Of a DNA stretch of 64,000 nt, positions 7,497 through 16,557 are shown piece after piece (the stretch's first letter is position 1; every line of letters begins with the position of its first letter). Under the pieces are notes generated by a model. That model was not told the DNA's origin and made no database searches. It was given only the letters and a program-made list of their open reading frames with translations. The position numbers and the translations under genes are program-made. This DNA comes from Rhizobium sp. S152. GTDB taxonomy: Bacteria; Pseudomonadota; Alphaproteobacteria; Rhizobiales; Rhizobiaceae. The stretch covers positions 616,958 through 680,957 of the forward strand of contig NZ_JAUDRZ010000008.1 in the NCBI RefSeq assembly GCF_030380735.1. The letters are read 5' to 3'.

Positions 7497-8945
7497 ATGA
7501 CAAGAACTGAACTGGTCAGGTCTCTCTGGCTTCCGTTGGTGGTCGTCATCCTGTTTGCCGCAGCTATTGGTCTGCGGCCGCTGATGCCGATCGATGAGAC
7601 GAGGTATCTCACCGTTGCGTGGGAGATGTATCTTCGCGGCGGCTGGTTCGATCCGCTGACATTGAATTTCGCTCCCTATCATCACAAGCCGCCATTGCTG
7701 TTGTGGCTCATCAACATGTCCTGGGCTGTCTTCGGGAGCAGCCGCTGGGCCGCCACCGTGCCCGTCGTGCTGATGGCGATGGCGAGCGTCTACCTCACGG
7801 GGATACTGGCGCGTCTCCTGTTTCCCGTCGAACTCGCCGATCGAAACCGCACGAACCTGATCACGGTCGCCGGTGCGCCCTTCCTGACCTACGGCACGAT
7901 CATCATGTTCGATGTCACGCTGACCGTCTTCGTCCTCCTGTCGCTGATCGGCGTCGTGCTTTATGCCCGGGAGAGACACTGGCGGCATATTCTCCTGATC
8001 GGCGTGGCGTTGGGGCTCGGCGGTTTGACCAAGGGTCCGTTCGCTCCCTTCTGCATCTTCTTCCCGATCCTGCTCGCGCCCTTCTGGGCGAAGCGCCTCG
8101 GCAATATCTGGACATGGTATGTCGGCAACGCGCTGGCAGGCGTCATCGCTCTTGCCATCGTGCTTGTCTGGCTGGTTCCGATGCTCGCCCAGGCCGACGG
8201 CGATTTCGCCTATTGGCTGCTTTGGAAGCAGACGGTCGGACGGGTGACGGGTGACATCGACGCGCATCTGGCGCCGTTCTATGCCTACCTGCCGCTGCTG
8301 CCGGCCATGCTGGTCCCCTGGATCTTTCTTCCGCGCTTCTGGAAGGAGAGCATGAAGCTTCGCGCGCAATTCGCGACAAGCGAGGGCATGCGGTTCCTGA
8401 TATGCTGGCTTGTGCCGACCTTCATCGGCTTTTGCCTATTTAGCAACAAGCAGCCGCACTATCTGATGCCCTTGGTTCCCGGCGCGATGATCCTTGCGGC
8501 GCTCTGCCTGCGAACGATCCCGACGTTGAAACTGGCGCAGACCACGGCCCTGATGGTTGGCCTCTTGGTGGTGGGCCAGGCCGTTGCGGCCGCAACATTC
8601 CTGCACCGCTACGATCTGACTGATATGGCGACGTACATCCGGGACAATCCGGAACGCGACTGGGCCTTTGTCACCAATTACCACGGCGAGTTCGGCTTTC
8701 TGGCGCGTCTGCAAAGGCCGATTGACGAAGTGCAGCCCGACGAACTCGCCAAATGGTACCAGGATCACCCGAACGGCTACGCCATCATGATCTACCGCGA
8801 GCCCGAAGAGGTTTCCGCCTATCTCCGGGTCGCTGATAATCCCTACCGCTCGCGCAACATGGGTGTGTTTGCCCGCGATGTCACCGAGGACAGGATGTCG
8901 GTGGCATCAGGGGAGGCGCCCGTGAACAGCGTCGGCCTGCGGTAG
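7497..8945 (+). CDS. ArnT-like glycosyltransferase, family 39 (membrane)
   Basis: A 482-residue integral membrane glycosyltransferase of the PMT/ArnT (GT39/GT83) type. The key N-terminal loop after helix 1 is DETRYLTVAWEMYLRGGWFDP, in which the acidic residue Asp-Glu corresponds to the catalytic acidic site, followed by FAPYHHKPPLLLWL, the canonical 'HKPPL' motif of ArnT-family enzymes. About ten to twelve hydrophobic segments follow, then a small C-terminal soluble part (FVTNYHGEFGFLARLQRPIDEV). Such enzymes transfer a sugar from a polyprenyl carrier to lipid A or another periplasmic acceptor. GAGCAGGGGCGA precedes the ATG. No lipid A or undecaprenyl-sugar genes are adjacent, so the sugar and acceptor are unknown. 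Confidence 0.88.
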   Translation: MTRTELVRSLWLPLVVVILFAAAIGLRPLMPIDETRYLTVAWEMYLRGGWFDPLTLNFAPYHHKPPLLLWLINMSWAVFGSSRWAATVPVVLMAMASVYLTGILARLLFPVELADRNRTNLITVAGAPFLTYGTIIMFDVTLTVFVLLSLIGVVLYARERHWRHILLIGVALGLGGLTKGPFAPFCIFFPILLAPFWAKRLGNIWTWYVGNALAGVIALAIVLVWLVPMLAQADGDFAYWLLWKQTVGRVTGDIDAHLAPFYAYLPLLPAMLVPWIFLPRFWKESMKLRAQFATSEGMRFLICWLVPTFIGFCLFSNKQPHYLMPLVPGAMILAALCLRTIPTLKLAQTTALMVGLLVVGQAVAAATFLHRYDLTDMATYIRDNPERDWAFVTNYHGEFGFLARLQRPIDEVQPDELAKWYQDHPNGYAIMIYREPEEVSAYLRVADNPYRSRNMGVFARDVTEDRMSVASGEAPVNSVGLR

Positions 8946-9040
8946 TTCGCGGGCACCGCCCGCCCGGTCGCGCCGATGCCCATAGGCCCGGATAAGCGAG
9001 GAAATGGGCGGTACCCTGAAGATGTGCCCCTGATCGGATG

Positions 9041-9700
9041 TCAGACGGGTTCCTGCGACCGCGCCGCCTGCATGGCGAGATAGGCCGGGCGCGACTGGCA
9101 GCGCTTGATCCAGGCGGCGATATGGGGATGCGTGTCGAACAGATACTGCTCCGACTGCGCGTAGCGCATGACCTCAGCAAGGTTGAGGTCGGCCACCGTA
9201 AAGCGTCCGCCGACCAGATAGTCCGATGTCGCCAGATGCGCGTCGAGCATGGCGAGCGGCTTCTTCAGCGAACGGCAGGATACGGCGATCGTCGCCTGCC
9301 CCTCTTCGGTGTTTTCTTTTCCGTTGTCGTAGGTCTGGACCATCCTGACGGTATGCGGCTCCACCTCGTTCGCCGCCCACAGCGTCCACATCGTGATTAA
9401 ACCGTCTTCCTCGACTGTTTGGCCGGCAAGCTCGCCGCCGTCCTTTCGCGCAAGGTAGAGCGTAATCGCCAGCGACTCGTGCATGACGATGCCGCCGTCC
9501 TTGATGCTGGGGATCAGGCCGAGCGGGTTGATTGCCGTAAATTCGGGCGACAGCGTGTTGAGCGGCGCGTCTGCAGCCAGCGGGTTTTCCAGTCGGCGCG
9601 CCTGCAACACCGGCACGGAGGTGAACGGAAGGCCGAGTTCTTCCGCCATCCAGTAGACGCGCGAGGCGCGCGAGCGGTAGACGCCATAGATTGTCAGCAT
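9041..9700 (-). CDS. glutathione S-transferase family protein
   Basis: A 219-residue protein with the GST fold: [23 protein letters not shown] is the first beta-alpha unit, NPLGLIPSI holds the cis-proline, and [12 protein letters not shown] is the glutathione-binding segment with the conserved Glu-Ser. The C-terminal helical domain has [16 protein letters not shown] Ser/Arg pair (YRSRASR) sits where the active-site residue is expected. It is a second GST, not closely similar to the one at 6246 in sequence, and stands alone. Substrate unknown. Confidence 0.87.
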   Translation of the reverse strand: MLTIYGVYRSRASRVYWMAEELGLPFTSVPVLQARRLENPLAADAPLNTLSPEFTAINPLGLIPSIKDGGIVMHESLAITLYLARKDGGELAGQTVEEDGLITMWTLWAANEVEPHTVRMVQTYDNGKENTEEGQATIAVSCRSLKKPLAMLDAHLATSDYLVGGRFTVADLNLAEVMRYAQSEQYLFDTHPHIAAWIKRCQSRPAYLAMQAARSQEPV

Positions 9701-9827
9701 GCCGATGTCCCTTGCTTGGCCGATGTGGTGCTTGCTTGAGCGCTCAGACTAGTGGCCGAAGGGCGCCGATGAAAGGGTGGCTCGCTGATGGTTCAATGAA
9801 AGCTTTTGATATCAGGCGTTTCGCGGC

Positions 9828-11204
9828 TCACGAAACGCGGTTGCGCTCGATCGTCAGCTGAGGGTAGGCGGCATCGCCCGCCGCCGCAAGCTCGCCAGTC
9901 ACCTTCTTCACCCATTCGAAGCCGAGGATCGCGCCATCGGGAGTGTCCTCGAAGACATTGTCGGTGATGACAGCCGATCCGGCGCCCTCGGCGACCGACA
10001 CCGCGCAGCCGATCCTGGCCTTGCGGATGATGTTGCCCGTCACGACGAGATTGCGCAGATAGGGTCCCCAGCCGAGCTGCAACCCCCAGCGCGGTGCGCC
10101 TTCCACGACATTGCCGGAGATCAGCGTGTCGGCCTCCGCCGCGATCCCGATCCCGAAGCCGACGTCGGGCTTATAGGGTCCCTCGAGCGTCAGGTTGCGG
10201 ATCACGTTGCCGGTCACGCTGGCCAGTCGTCCGCCCTGGTCGAAATTGGCGATCGAGATGCCGTTCGCGGCACCGTCGATCATGTTGTCGGCAACGACGG
10301 CGCCCTCGAATTCGAACTCGACATAGATGGCGGTCTCGCCCGAGCGCAGGCACTGGTTGCCCGATATCTGCACGTTGGAGCCGGAATTGGCGCGGATGGC
10401 GGTGAAGGCGCAGTCGGAAACGTGGTTGTTCGCCACCATCACGTTGTCGGCGCGGAAGATGTTGATGCCGTTGCCGTTCTGCCCGGTGCCGCCGTCGTTG
10501 GCACGGATCCGGTAGACCCGGTTATTGGTCACGATGGCGTTGTCGGTCGCCTTCTTCCAGCGGTGCACGAGAATGCCGCCATTGCCGCAGTCGAACACCG
10601 CATTACCGGTCACCGACATCCTATTGGTTTCCACCGCGTAGATGCCGGATTGTCCGGCGCCCGATATGCGGCTGCGTTCGATCCGCCCGCCGCAACGCTC
10701 CAGCTGCACGGCATGCTTGCGGCTGCCCAGGATCTCGCAATTGTCGATGACAACCTCGTCGACACCGGTGAACTGTACCAGCGCATTGGCATAGTCGCCG
10801 AGCCAGCGATTCTGGCCGTCGATGACGATGTTGGACAGCTCGATGCGCCTGACGTTCTCGGCTGAAAACAGATGCCCGTCGCCGGTGTAGACGATCCGCG
10901 AGGCGCCGGGAACGCCTGTGATCCTGGTATTATCGGGCAGCGTCAGATTGGAGACCTTGTATGTCCCCGGCGGCAGGAACATCGGCACGCCTGCCCGCGA
11001 TGCTTCATTGATCATCCTCTGCAGGCTGACGCTCTTGCGGTCGCCGGCGTCGGGCAAGGTCTTGTATTTCACGGGGTCGATCGAGCCGCGCAGATCCGGC
11101 TGCGGGCTTGCCGCGAAGGCGCGCGGCGCGAGAAGGGCTGCGGCCGATGCCGCGGTCAGGCCAAGCATCGCCCGGCGCGTCGAAGTTAACGATTGGTTCT
11201 TCAT
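9828..11204 (-). CDS. Tat-exported parallel beta-helix protein (TIGR03808 type)
   Basis: A 458-residue secreted protein. The N-terminus has a twin-arginine signal (STRRAMLGLTAASAAALLAPRAFA), so it is exported folded to the periplasm or beyond. After a pectate-lyase-like entry segment (PMFLPPGTYKVSNLTLPDNTRITGV) the rest is built from repeated short strands of the right-handed beta-helix type (TGNAVFDCGNGGILVHR, ANNHVSDCAFTAIRANSG, SGNVVEGAPRWGLQLGWG). This matches the TAT-translocated repetitive protein family TIGR03808 of alphaproteobacteria. The family is thought to act on or bind polysaccharide but has no known activity. I chose the second Met (MKNQSLTS) because it starts the Tat n-region. 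It is divergent from the GGDEF-EAL gene. Confidence 0.85.
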   Translation of the reverse strand: MKNQSLTSTRRAMLGLTAASAAALLAPRAFAASPQPDLRGSIDPVKYKTLPDAGDRKSVSLQRMINEASRAGVPMFLPPGTYKVSNLTLPDNTRITGVPGASRIVYTGDGHLFSAENVRRIELSNIVIDGQNRWLGDYANALVQFTGVDEVVIDNCEILGSRKHAVQLERCGGRIERSRISGAGQSGIYAVETNRMSVTGNAVFDCGNGGILVHRWKKATDNAIVTNNRVYRIRANDGGTGQNGNGINIFRADNVMVANNHVSDCAFTAIRANSGSNVQISGNQCLRSGETAIYVEFEFEGAVVADNMIDGAANGISIANFDQGGRLASVTGNVIRNLTLEGPYKPDVGFGIGIAAEADTLISGNVVEGAPRWGLQLGWGPYLRNLVVTGNIIRKARIGCAVSVAEGAGSAVITDNVFEDTPDGAILGFEWVKKVTGELAAAGDAAYPQLTIERNRVS

Positions 11205-11411
11205 GATCCCGCACACGCAGGAAACGTGCCATCAGATGTATATCGTTTTGAAACAGTGGATATAGTTCGAAAAATCATAGTCTATAATTGTGGGACCGTT
11301 TTTGTTCTTTTGTTCATTGTTCAGTTTAAATCTCTGAATGCGAATATAGGCTGGTTCTTGGTGCAATTTTTTTGAGTTCGCTGTTGGGAGCGGCGGGCTG
11401 GAGCGGATGAT

Positions 11412-13694
11412 ATGAATGAACGGAGTGCGAAACGTCACGGAGACGCGCTGGATGAAGCGGTAGATCGCGTGGTTTCGGCAACCGAAGCGCTGGTGGTCGC
11501 GAATGCCGGCAAAGCTTCCGACAGCATCGAAAGCCTCTCCCTCAAGGCCATTCATGAACTTCCTGACTTTTTCTACGTCAAGGATCGTGCCAGCCGTTTC
11601 CTCTTCGCGAACGCCACGACGGCGCACAGCCTCGGCTTCTCCAACACGGCCGAACTCTCCGGCAAGTCGGATTTCGATCTGTACGATTTCGAGACGGCGC
11701 AGCGCTATTTCGACATCGAGCAGGCCATGATGACATCGGGCGAGCCGCTCATCGATATGGAGGAGGTCACGCCCTCCCGGATCGGGGAAAAGGCGGCTTG
11801 CCGGCTGACTTCGAAAATCCCCTTGCGCAATGATCGTGGCGAGATCGTCGGTCTCATCGGCGCCTCCCGGGATATTACCGAGCGGAAGCGTCAGGAAGAA
11901 CTGCGCCGCCGTCAGGCGGAGCTGCTCGAGATGATCGCCCGCAACGAGCCGCTGGAGACCGTGCTCGAGACGCTTGTCCTGCTGGTGGAAGCGGAGATCG
12001 ATGACGTCTCGGGTTCGATACTCCTGCTCGACAGCGAGGGCCAAAGGCTTCGGCATGGCGCGGCTCCCCATTTGCCGGGAGCCTACACGCGCATCATCGA
12101 TGGTATCGCGATCGGCCCGAAAGTCGGTTCCTGTGGTACCGCCGCCTGGCGCGCCGAGCCGGTCATCGTTGAGGACACGCTCAACGACCCGTTGTGGGAG
12201 GATTTCCGCAGCGTGGTCGGCGCCTTCGGCTTCCGCTCCTGCTGGTCGATGCCGATCCTGACGGCGCAGTGCAATGTGCTGGGCACCTTCGCGCTCTATT
12301 CGAGTGCCGTGCGCGCACCGACCCGCCGCGAGACGGAAATGGTCGCGATCGCGACCCATCTCGCCGGCATCGCCATCGAGCGCAAGCGCGGCGACGAGCG
12401 CATTCACTTCATGGCGCATCACGACGATCTCACCGGCCTGCCTAACCGCGCCTTTTTCAAGGAGCGGATGGCAAAGACGCTGCACCAGGCACGCGCGGCC
12501 TCTAGAAAGGTCACGGTCGCCTATATCGATGTGAACGGCTTCAAGGAAATAAACGACACTCTCGGCCATGCCGCCGGCGACGAGGTGCTGAAGGAAATCG
12601 CGGCCCGGATGGCCAACTGCGTGCGTGCGTCCGATATAGTCGTGCGCCTCGGAGGCGATGAGTTCGTCGTGGTTCTTGTCCACCAGTCTAGACACGATAT
12701 CGGTATCACCCGTCGCCTGCGCGACCTGCAGAAGGCCATTTCGAAGCCGGTACGGTTTCAGGGACGTGAAATCCCCATTGGTTGCAGCATCGGCGTGGCC
12801 GCATTTCCGAACGATGGCGCAACGGCGGAAGAACTTCTGCTCAATGCCGATCGCGCCATGTATAGCGCCAAGCAGCAGGGCCTGCAGGCACCGCTTCACC
12901 ATTACTCCAGGCAAGACGCGGCGACCGAGTTGCCGGTGAGCGATCAGGAGGAACTGCGGCTCGCCATCGTCCGCGATCAACTGTTGCTCCATTATCAACC
13001 GCAGGTCGACGTAGTGACCCGCAAGGTCACCGGCGTAGAGGCGCTCGTACGCTGGGAGCATCCGCAAAAGGGCATGCGCCCGCCGGCCGAATTCATTCCG
13101 CTGGCCGAGGAATGTGGCCTGATCATCCCGCTCGGCCTGTGGGTGCTCAACGAGGCCTGCCGGCAGGCGCGTCAATGGCAGGACATGGGCATGCGGCCGG
13201 TACGGATCGCCGTCAACGTCTCTGCTCGCCAGTTTACCGACCCCGATTTCGCCCGCCATGTCGTCGAGACCGCGGAGCGCCACAAGCTCGACCTATGCTG
13301 GCTCGAACTCGAGCTTACCGAAAGCGTCCTGATGCAGGATGCGGAAAAGGCGCTGGCGATGATGGATGCCCTTCGCCCGCTCGGCGTGCGCTTCTCCATC
13401 GACGATTTCGGCGCCGGCTATTCCAGTCTCGCCTCGCTCAAGACCTTTCCCTTCGATCGCCTGAAGATGGACCGCTCGCTGATCGAGGCGCTGCCGTCGG
13501 ACAAAACCGCGGTTGCCATCGGCCTCGCGGTCATTTCGCTGGCGCAGACCCTGAAGCTCAGCGTCGTCGCCGAGGGCGTGGAAACCGATGCGCAGCTGGA
13601 ATTCCTGAGCTTCGCCAAATGCGAGGAGGCGCAGGGCTACCGCTTCTCGAAGCCGGTGCCGGCGGATCAGATCCCCGACCTGTTGAAAGCTTAA
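11412..13694 (+). CDS. PAS-GAF-GGDEF-EAL cyclic di-GMP enzyme
   Basis: A 760-residue cytoplasmic protein with four domains in order: PAS (about 45-155), GAF (about 170-320), GGDEF (about 335-495) and EAL (about 510-755). The GGDEF active site is intact (LGGDEF, residues 414-418), the product-inhibition I-site RASD lies exactly five residues upstream, and HDDLTGLPNRAFF is canonical. The EAL domain keeps EAL (543-545), DDFGAGYSSL and EGVET, so both synthesis and hydrolysis of c-di-GMP are possible. No membrane segment is visible. Its 3' end overlaps the convergent TetR gene by 4 bases. GGAG precedes the ATG by about 8 bases. The ligand of PAS/GAF is unknown. It is not a LapD, which would be membrane-anchored with degenerate domains. 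Confidence 0.93.
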   Translation: MNERSAKRHGDALDEAVDRVVSATEALVVANAGKASDSIESLSLKAIHELPDFFYVKDRASRFLFANATTAHSLGFSNTAELSGKSDFDLYDFETAQRYFDIEQAMMTSGEPLIDMEEVTPSRIGEKAACRLTSKIPLRNDRGEIVGLIGASRDITERKRQEELRRRQAELLEMIARNEPLETVLETLVLLVEAEIDDVSGSILLLDSEGQRLRHGAAPHLPGAYTRIIDGIAIGPKVGSCGTAAWRAEPVIVEDTLNDPLWEDFRSVVGAFGFRSCWSMPILTAQCNVLGTFALYSSAVRAPTRRETEMVAIATHLAGIAIERKRGDERIHFMAHHDDLTGLPNRAFFKERMAKTLHQARAASRKVTVAYIDVNGFKEINDTLGHAAGDEVLKEIAARMANCVRASDIVVRLGGDEFVVVLVHQSRHDIGITRRLRDLQKAISKPVRFQGREIPIGCSIGVAAFPNDGATAEELLLNADRAMYSAKQQGLQAPLHHYSRQDAATELPVSDQEELRLAIVRDQLLLHYQPQVDVVTRKVTGVEALVRWEHPQKGMRPPAEFIPLAEECGLIIPLGLWVLNEACRQARQWQDMGMRPVRIAVNVSARQFTDPDFARHVVETAERHKLDLCWLELELTESVLMQDAEKALAMMDALRPLGVRFSIDDFGAGYSSLASLKTFPFDRLKMDRSLIEALPSDKTAVAIGLAVISLAQTLKLSVVAEGVETDAQLEFLSFAKCEEAQGYRFSKPVPADQIPDLLKA

Positions 13695-14329
13695 ACCTCA
13701 GGCGAAAGCCGGTGTGTTCCGAGATAGGCCGTCAGGAGCCGGACGAGTTCGCTCTCCAGCCCGTCTTCGAAGCCCGGCTCGACATACCCGTCGAGCAGCG
13801 TCCGCACCGGGCCGACCAATGCACTGAAGGCAATCGCGCTGGTCATGGCCGGATCGTCGAAGCGGGCGTCGGGCGCGCTTTCGAGCATCGCGGCGATCGC
13901 CGAAAGCATCCGCTTGTGCATTTTTTGAACCAGAAGCGGGCCGCCGCGATCGGCCGACACCGCGTAAAGCGCTTTCGATTCCTGCGGGTCGCGCAGCTTG
14001 GCGGCGAGGAAGGCCGAAGCGAGGCCCACCGCCATCTCATCGATTGGCTTGCCATTGAACGCGCGGCTTGCACCCTCGATGGCATCGGCGACACCTTCCA
14101 GATGCGTTTCCAGGACGGCCGACAGCAGCGCGTCGCGGTTCGGATAATATTGATAGACGCTGCCGACGGACATGCCCGCCCGCTCGGCGATGCGCGTCGT
14201 CGTGCAACGGCTCAGCCCCTCCCGCGTTAAAACCTGAATCGCCGCCGTGTGCAGCGCCTCGACGGTAACAGTCGAGCGGGCCTGAACCGGGTTCTTTCTG
14301 GGCTTTAGGGCTGCTGTTGCCGTGTCCAT
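13691..14329 (-). CDS. TetR-family repressor
   Basis: A 212-residue regulator with a clear TetR helix-turn-helix at residues about 20-65 (AAIQVLTREGLSRCTTTRIAERAGMSVGSVYQYYPNRDALLSAVLE) and an all-helical ligand domain. It starts MDTATAALKPRKN at 14329. The neighbouring divergent gene is an aldo/keto reductase, and the 74-base gap contains a perfect 14-bp palindrome, so it probably represses that gene and itself, released by an aldehyde or drug-like ligand (inference). The 3' end overlaps the GGDEF-EAL gene by 4 bases, stop to stop. Confidence 0.88.
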   Translation of the reverse strand: MDTATAALKPRKNPVQARSTVTVEALHTAAIQVLTREGLSRCTTTRIAERAGMSVGSVYQYYPNRDALLSAVLETHLEGVADAIEGASRAFNGKPIDEMAVGLASAFLAAKLRDPQESKALYAVSADRGGPLLVQKMHKRMLSAIAAMLESAPDARFDDPAMTSAIAFSALVGPVRTLLDGYVEPGFEDGLESELVRLLTAYLGTHRLSPEV

Positions 14330-14349
14330 GAGAATGCGAATTCCGAAAC

Positions 14350-14363
14350 TGAAGGATCCTTCA
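14350..14363. promoter_or_regulatory. candidate TetR operator
   Basis: TGAAGGATCCTTCA is a perfect 14-bp palindrome centred in the divergent TetR/aldo-keto reductase gap, 21 bases from the repressor start and 41 from the reductase start. It is the only strong palindrome in the gap. Binding by the adjacent repressor is inferred from position. Confidence 0.55.
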
Positions 14364-14403
14364 TATACTTTCCGGCATCCGATAAGGCAAGAAAGCGAAA
14401 GCA

Positions 14404-15270
14404 ATGACAAGCATCGAACAGGCAGGCACGTTCAAACTCGGCTCCCGCACGGTCAACCGTCTCGGCTATGGCGCCATGCAGCTCGCCGGCCGCGGCGTCT
14501 TCGGCCCGCCCAGGGATCGCGACGCCGCGCTGGCCGTGCTGCGCGAGGCGGTCTCGCTCGGCGTCAACCATATAGACACCAGCGATTTCTACGGACCGCA
14601 TGTCACCAACCAGATCATCCGCGAGGCGCTGCACCCCTATGCCGACGATCTCACCATCGTCACCAAGATCGGCGCCCGGCGCGGGGCCGATGCCTCCTGG
14701 CTGCCCGCCTTCTCGGCCGAGGAACTGGAGCAGGCGGTGCAAGACAATCTCCGCAATCTCGGCCTTGATGCGCTCGATGTCGTTAACCTCCGTATCATGC
14801 TTGATGTCCACGGCCCGGCCGAAGGCTCGATCGAGGAGCCGTTGACGGCGCTGGCAGAGCTGCAGCGCAAGGGACTCGTCCGACACATCGGCCTCAGCAA
14901 CGTCACCGCCACCCAGGTCGCGCAGGCCCGGGGGATCGCCGAGGTCGTATGCGTCCAGAACATGTACAACATCGCCCACCGCAAGGACGAGGCGCTGATC
15001 GACAGCCTGGCCAGGGATGGCATCGCCTATGTGCCGTTCTTCCCGCTCGGCGGCTTCTCGCCGCTGCAATCCTCGGCGCTGTCGGATGTCGCGGCGAGCC
15101 TCGATGCGACGCCGATGCAGGTGGCGCTGGCCTGGCTGCTGCATCGCTCACCCAACATCCTGCTGATTCCCGGTACATCTTCCGTGGCGCATCTGCGCGA
15201 AAACCTGAAGGCGGCCGAGCTGCAATTGTCGGCCGAGGTGATCGCGACGCTCGACGCGATCGGCGCGTGA
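14404..15270 (+). CDS. aldo/keto reductase
   Basis: A 288-residue cytoplasmic TIM-barrel oxidoreductase. The catalytic AKR residues are visible: Asp and Tyr in HIDTSDFYGPH, Lys in VTKIGARRG. The His of the tetrad would be in the VVNLRIMLDVHG segment. The C-terminal NADPH-binding loop is present (IPGTSSVAHLRENLKAAEL). It is closest in layout to the short, 280-residue bacterial AKRs. Substrate unknown; the divergent TetR gene suggests induction by an aldehyde or other small ligand. Confidence 0.9.
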   Translation: MTSIEQAGTFKLGSRTVNRLGYGAMQLAGRGVFGPPRDRDAALAVLREAVSLGVNHIDTSDFYGPHVTNQIIREALHPYADDLTIVTKIGARRGADASWLPAFSAEELEQAVQDNLRNLGLDALDVVNLRIMLDVHGPAEGSIEEPLTALAELQRKGLVRHIGLSNVTATQVAQARGIAEVVCVQNMYNIAHRKDEALIDSLARDGIAYVPFFPLGGFSPLQSSALSDVAASLDATPMQVALAWLLHRSPNILLIPGTSSVAHLRENLKAAELQLSAEVIATLDAIGA

Positions 15271-15344
15271 TCCCTTGAACGGTTCCGGTGGCATCCGCGC
15301 GGATGCCACTGGCCGTCGCCCGATTTCCCACTATCTCTAAGGGC

Positions 15345-16355
15345 ATGAGACCAGACGCACTGCTCTATCCCGCGCCCGAGGGGCTGTACTGCCCGGAAGG
15401 GCGGTTCTACGTCGATCCGGTGCGCCCGGTCGAACGCGCGCTGATCACCCACGGCCATTCCGACCATGCCCGCTCGGGCCACGCCAAAGTGCTCGCCACC
15501 CGCCAGACACTCGATATCATGAGGATCCGCTACGGCGACGATTTCTGCCTGAGCGAACAGGCGGCGGCCTTCGGCGAGGAGATCGTCGTCAACGGCGTCA
15601 AGGTCAGCTTCCATCCCGCCGGCCACGTGCTCGGATCCGCCCAGATCGCCATCGAGAAGAATGGCACCCGCATCGTCGTCTCGGGAGATTACAAGCGCCG
15701 CCCCGACCCCACATGCGCGCCCTACGAGCCGGTCGCCTGCGACGTCTTCATCACCGAGGCGACCTTCGGCCTGCCGGTGTTCCATCACCCCGATCCATCA
15801 GGCGAGATGGCCAAGCTTTACGCCTCGCTACGGCAGTTCCCCGAGCGCACCCACATGATCGGCGCCTACGCGCTCGGCAAGGCCCAGCGCGTCATTCGTC
15901 TGCTGCGCGACACCGGCTATGACGAGCCGATCTATATCCACGGCGCCATGGAGCGGCTCTGCGACTACTATGTCAGCCAGGGCATCGATCTCGGCGAGTT
16001 GCGCCCGGCAACCGTCGAGGGCCGAGACAAATCCGCTTTCAAGGGCGCCATCGTCGTCGGCCCGTCGTCGGCGTTCGCCGACCGCTGGGCTCGCCGCTTC
16101 AACGACCCGCTCCCCGCCTTCGCCTCCGGCTGGATGATGGTGCGGCAGCGCGCCAAGCAGGGCGGCGTCGAGCTGCCGCTTGTCATCTCCGACCATTGCG
16201 ACTGGCCCGAGCTGACCGAAACCATCACCGAGCTGCATCCGGCCGAAGTCTGGGTGACGCACGGTCGCGAGGAGGCGCTGGTGCGCTGGTGCGAGCTGCA
16301 GGGCATCAAGGCCCGGCCGCTGCATCTGGTGGGCTATGAGGACGAGGCGGAGTGA
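15345..16355 (+). CDS. ligase-associated DNA exonuclease (metallo-beta-lactamase fold)
   Basis: A 336-residue metallo-beta-lactamase/beta-CASP-type nuclease. The metal motif THGHSDHARSGH (residues about 35-46) and the later HPAGHVLGSAQ and VVSGDYKRRPDP segments are those of the ligase-associated mRNA-3'-processing-like exonuclease (TIGR04122). It is expected to trim DNA ends. The ATG at 15345 (MRPDALLYP) fits the family; the upstream frame to 15288 starts in sequence unlike it. The next gene, 202 bases on, is the partner ATP-dependent DNA ligase, separated by a large inverted repeat. The pair is a known unit for repair of damaged DNA. Confidence 0.88.
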   Translation: MRPDALLYPAPEGLYCPEGRFYVDPVRPVERALITHGHSDHARSGHAKVLATRQTLDIMRIRYGDDFCLSEQAAAFGEEIVVNGVKVSFHPAGHVLGSAQIAIEKNGTRIVVSGDYKRRPDPTCAPYEPVACDVFITEATFGLPVFHHPDPSGEMAKLYASLRQFPERTHMIGAYALGKAQRVIRLLRDTGYDEPIYIHGAMERLCDYYVSQGIDLGELRPATVEGRDKSAFKGAIVVGPSSAFADRWARRFNDPLPAFASGWMMVRQRAKQGGVELPLVISDHCDWPELTETITELHPAEVWVTHGREEALVRWCELQGIKARPLHLVGYEDEAE

Positions 16356-16377
16356 TGGTGGTGCGCAGCCATGAAAA

Positions 16378-16531
16378 CCCCTCCCCAACCCCTCCCCACA
16401 AGGGGGAGGGGCTTACGCGCGGCGCCGCCGGCGTACATCTCAACCTCTCAACTTGCGAAACTGTTTCGATTCTTCCCGAGAGGCTTCCCCCGGTTAGTCC
16501 CTCCCCCTTGTGGGGAGGGGTTGGGGAGGGG
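16378..16531. repeat. 33-bp perfect inverted repeat pair between exonuclease and ligase genes
   Basis: The first arm (16378-16410) and the reverse complement of the second arm (16499-16531) are identical over 33 bases, separated by 88 bases. Each arm is itself nearly palindromic (CCCCTCCCC ... GGGGGAGGGG). This is typical of rhizobial intergenic palindromic repeat elements. It could form a strong RNA hairpin in the exonuclease-ligase transcript. Confidence 0.8.
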
Positions 16532-16557
16532 ACTTTGCGACAAGCAGGAAGATCGCG

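Noticed and set aside
11232..13283. 683-codon minus-strand frame under the GGDEF-EAL gene
   Set aside because: The plus-strand frame has four complete domains with catalytic motifs; the minus frame has none.
11412..13694. LapD candidate
   Set aside because: No membrane helices, no HAMP or periplasmic domain, and both catalytic sites intact, unlike LapD.
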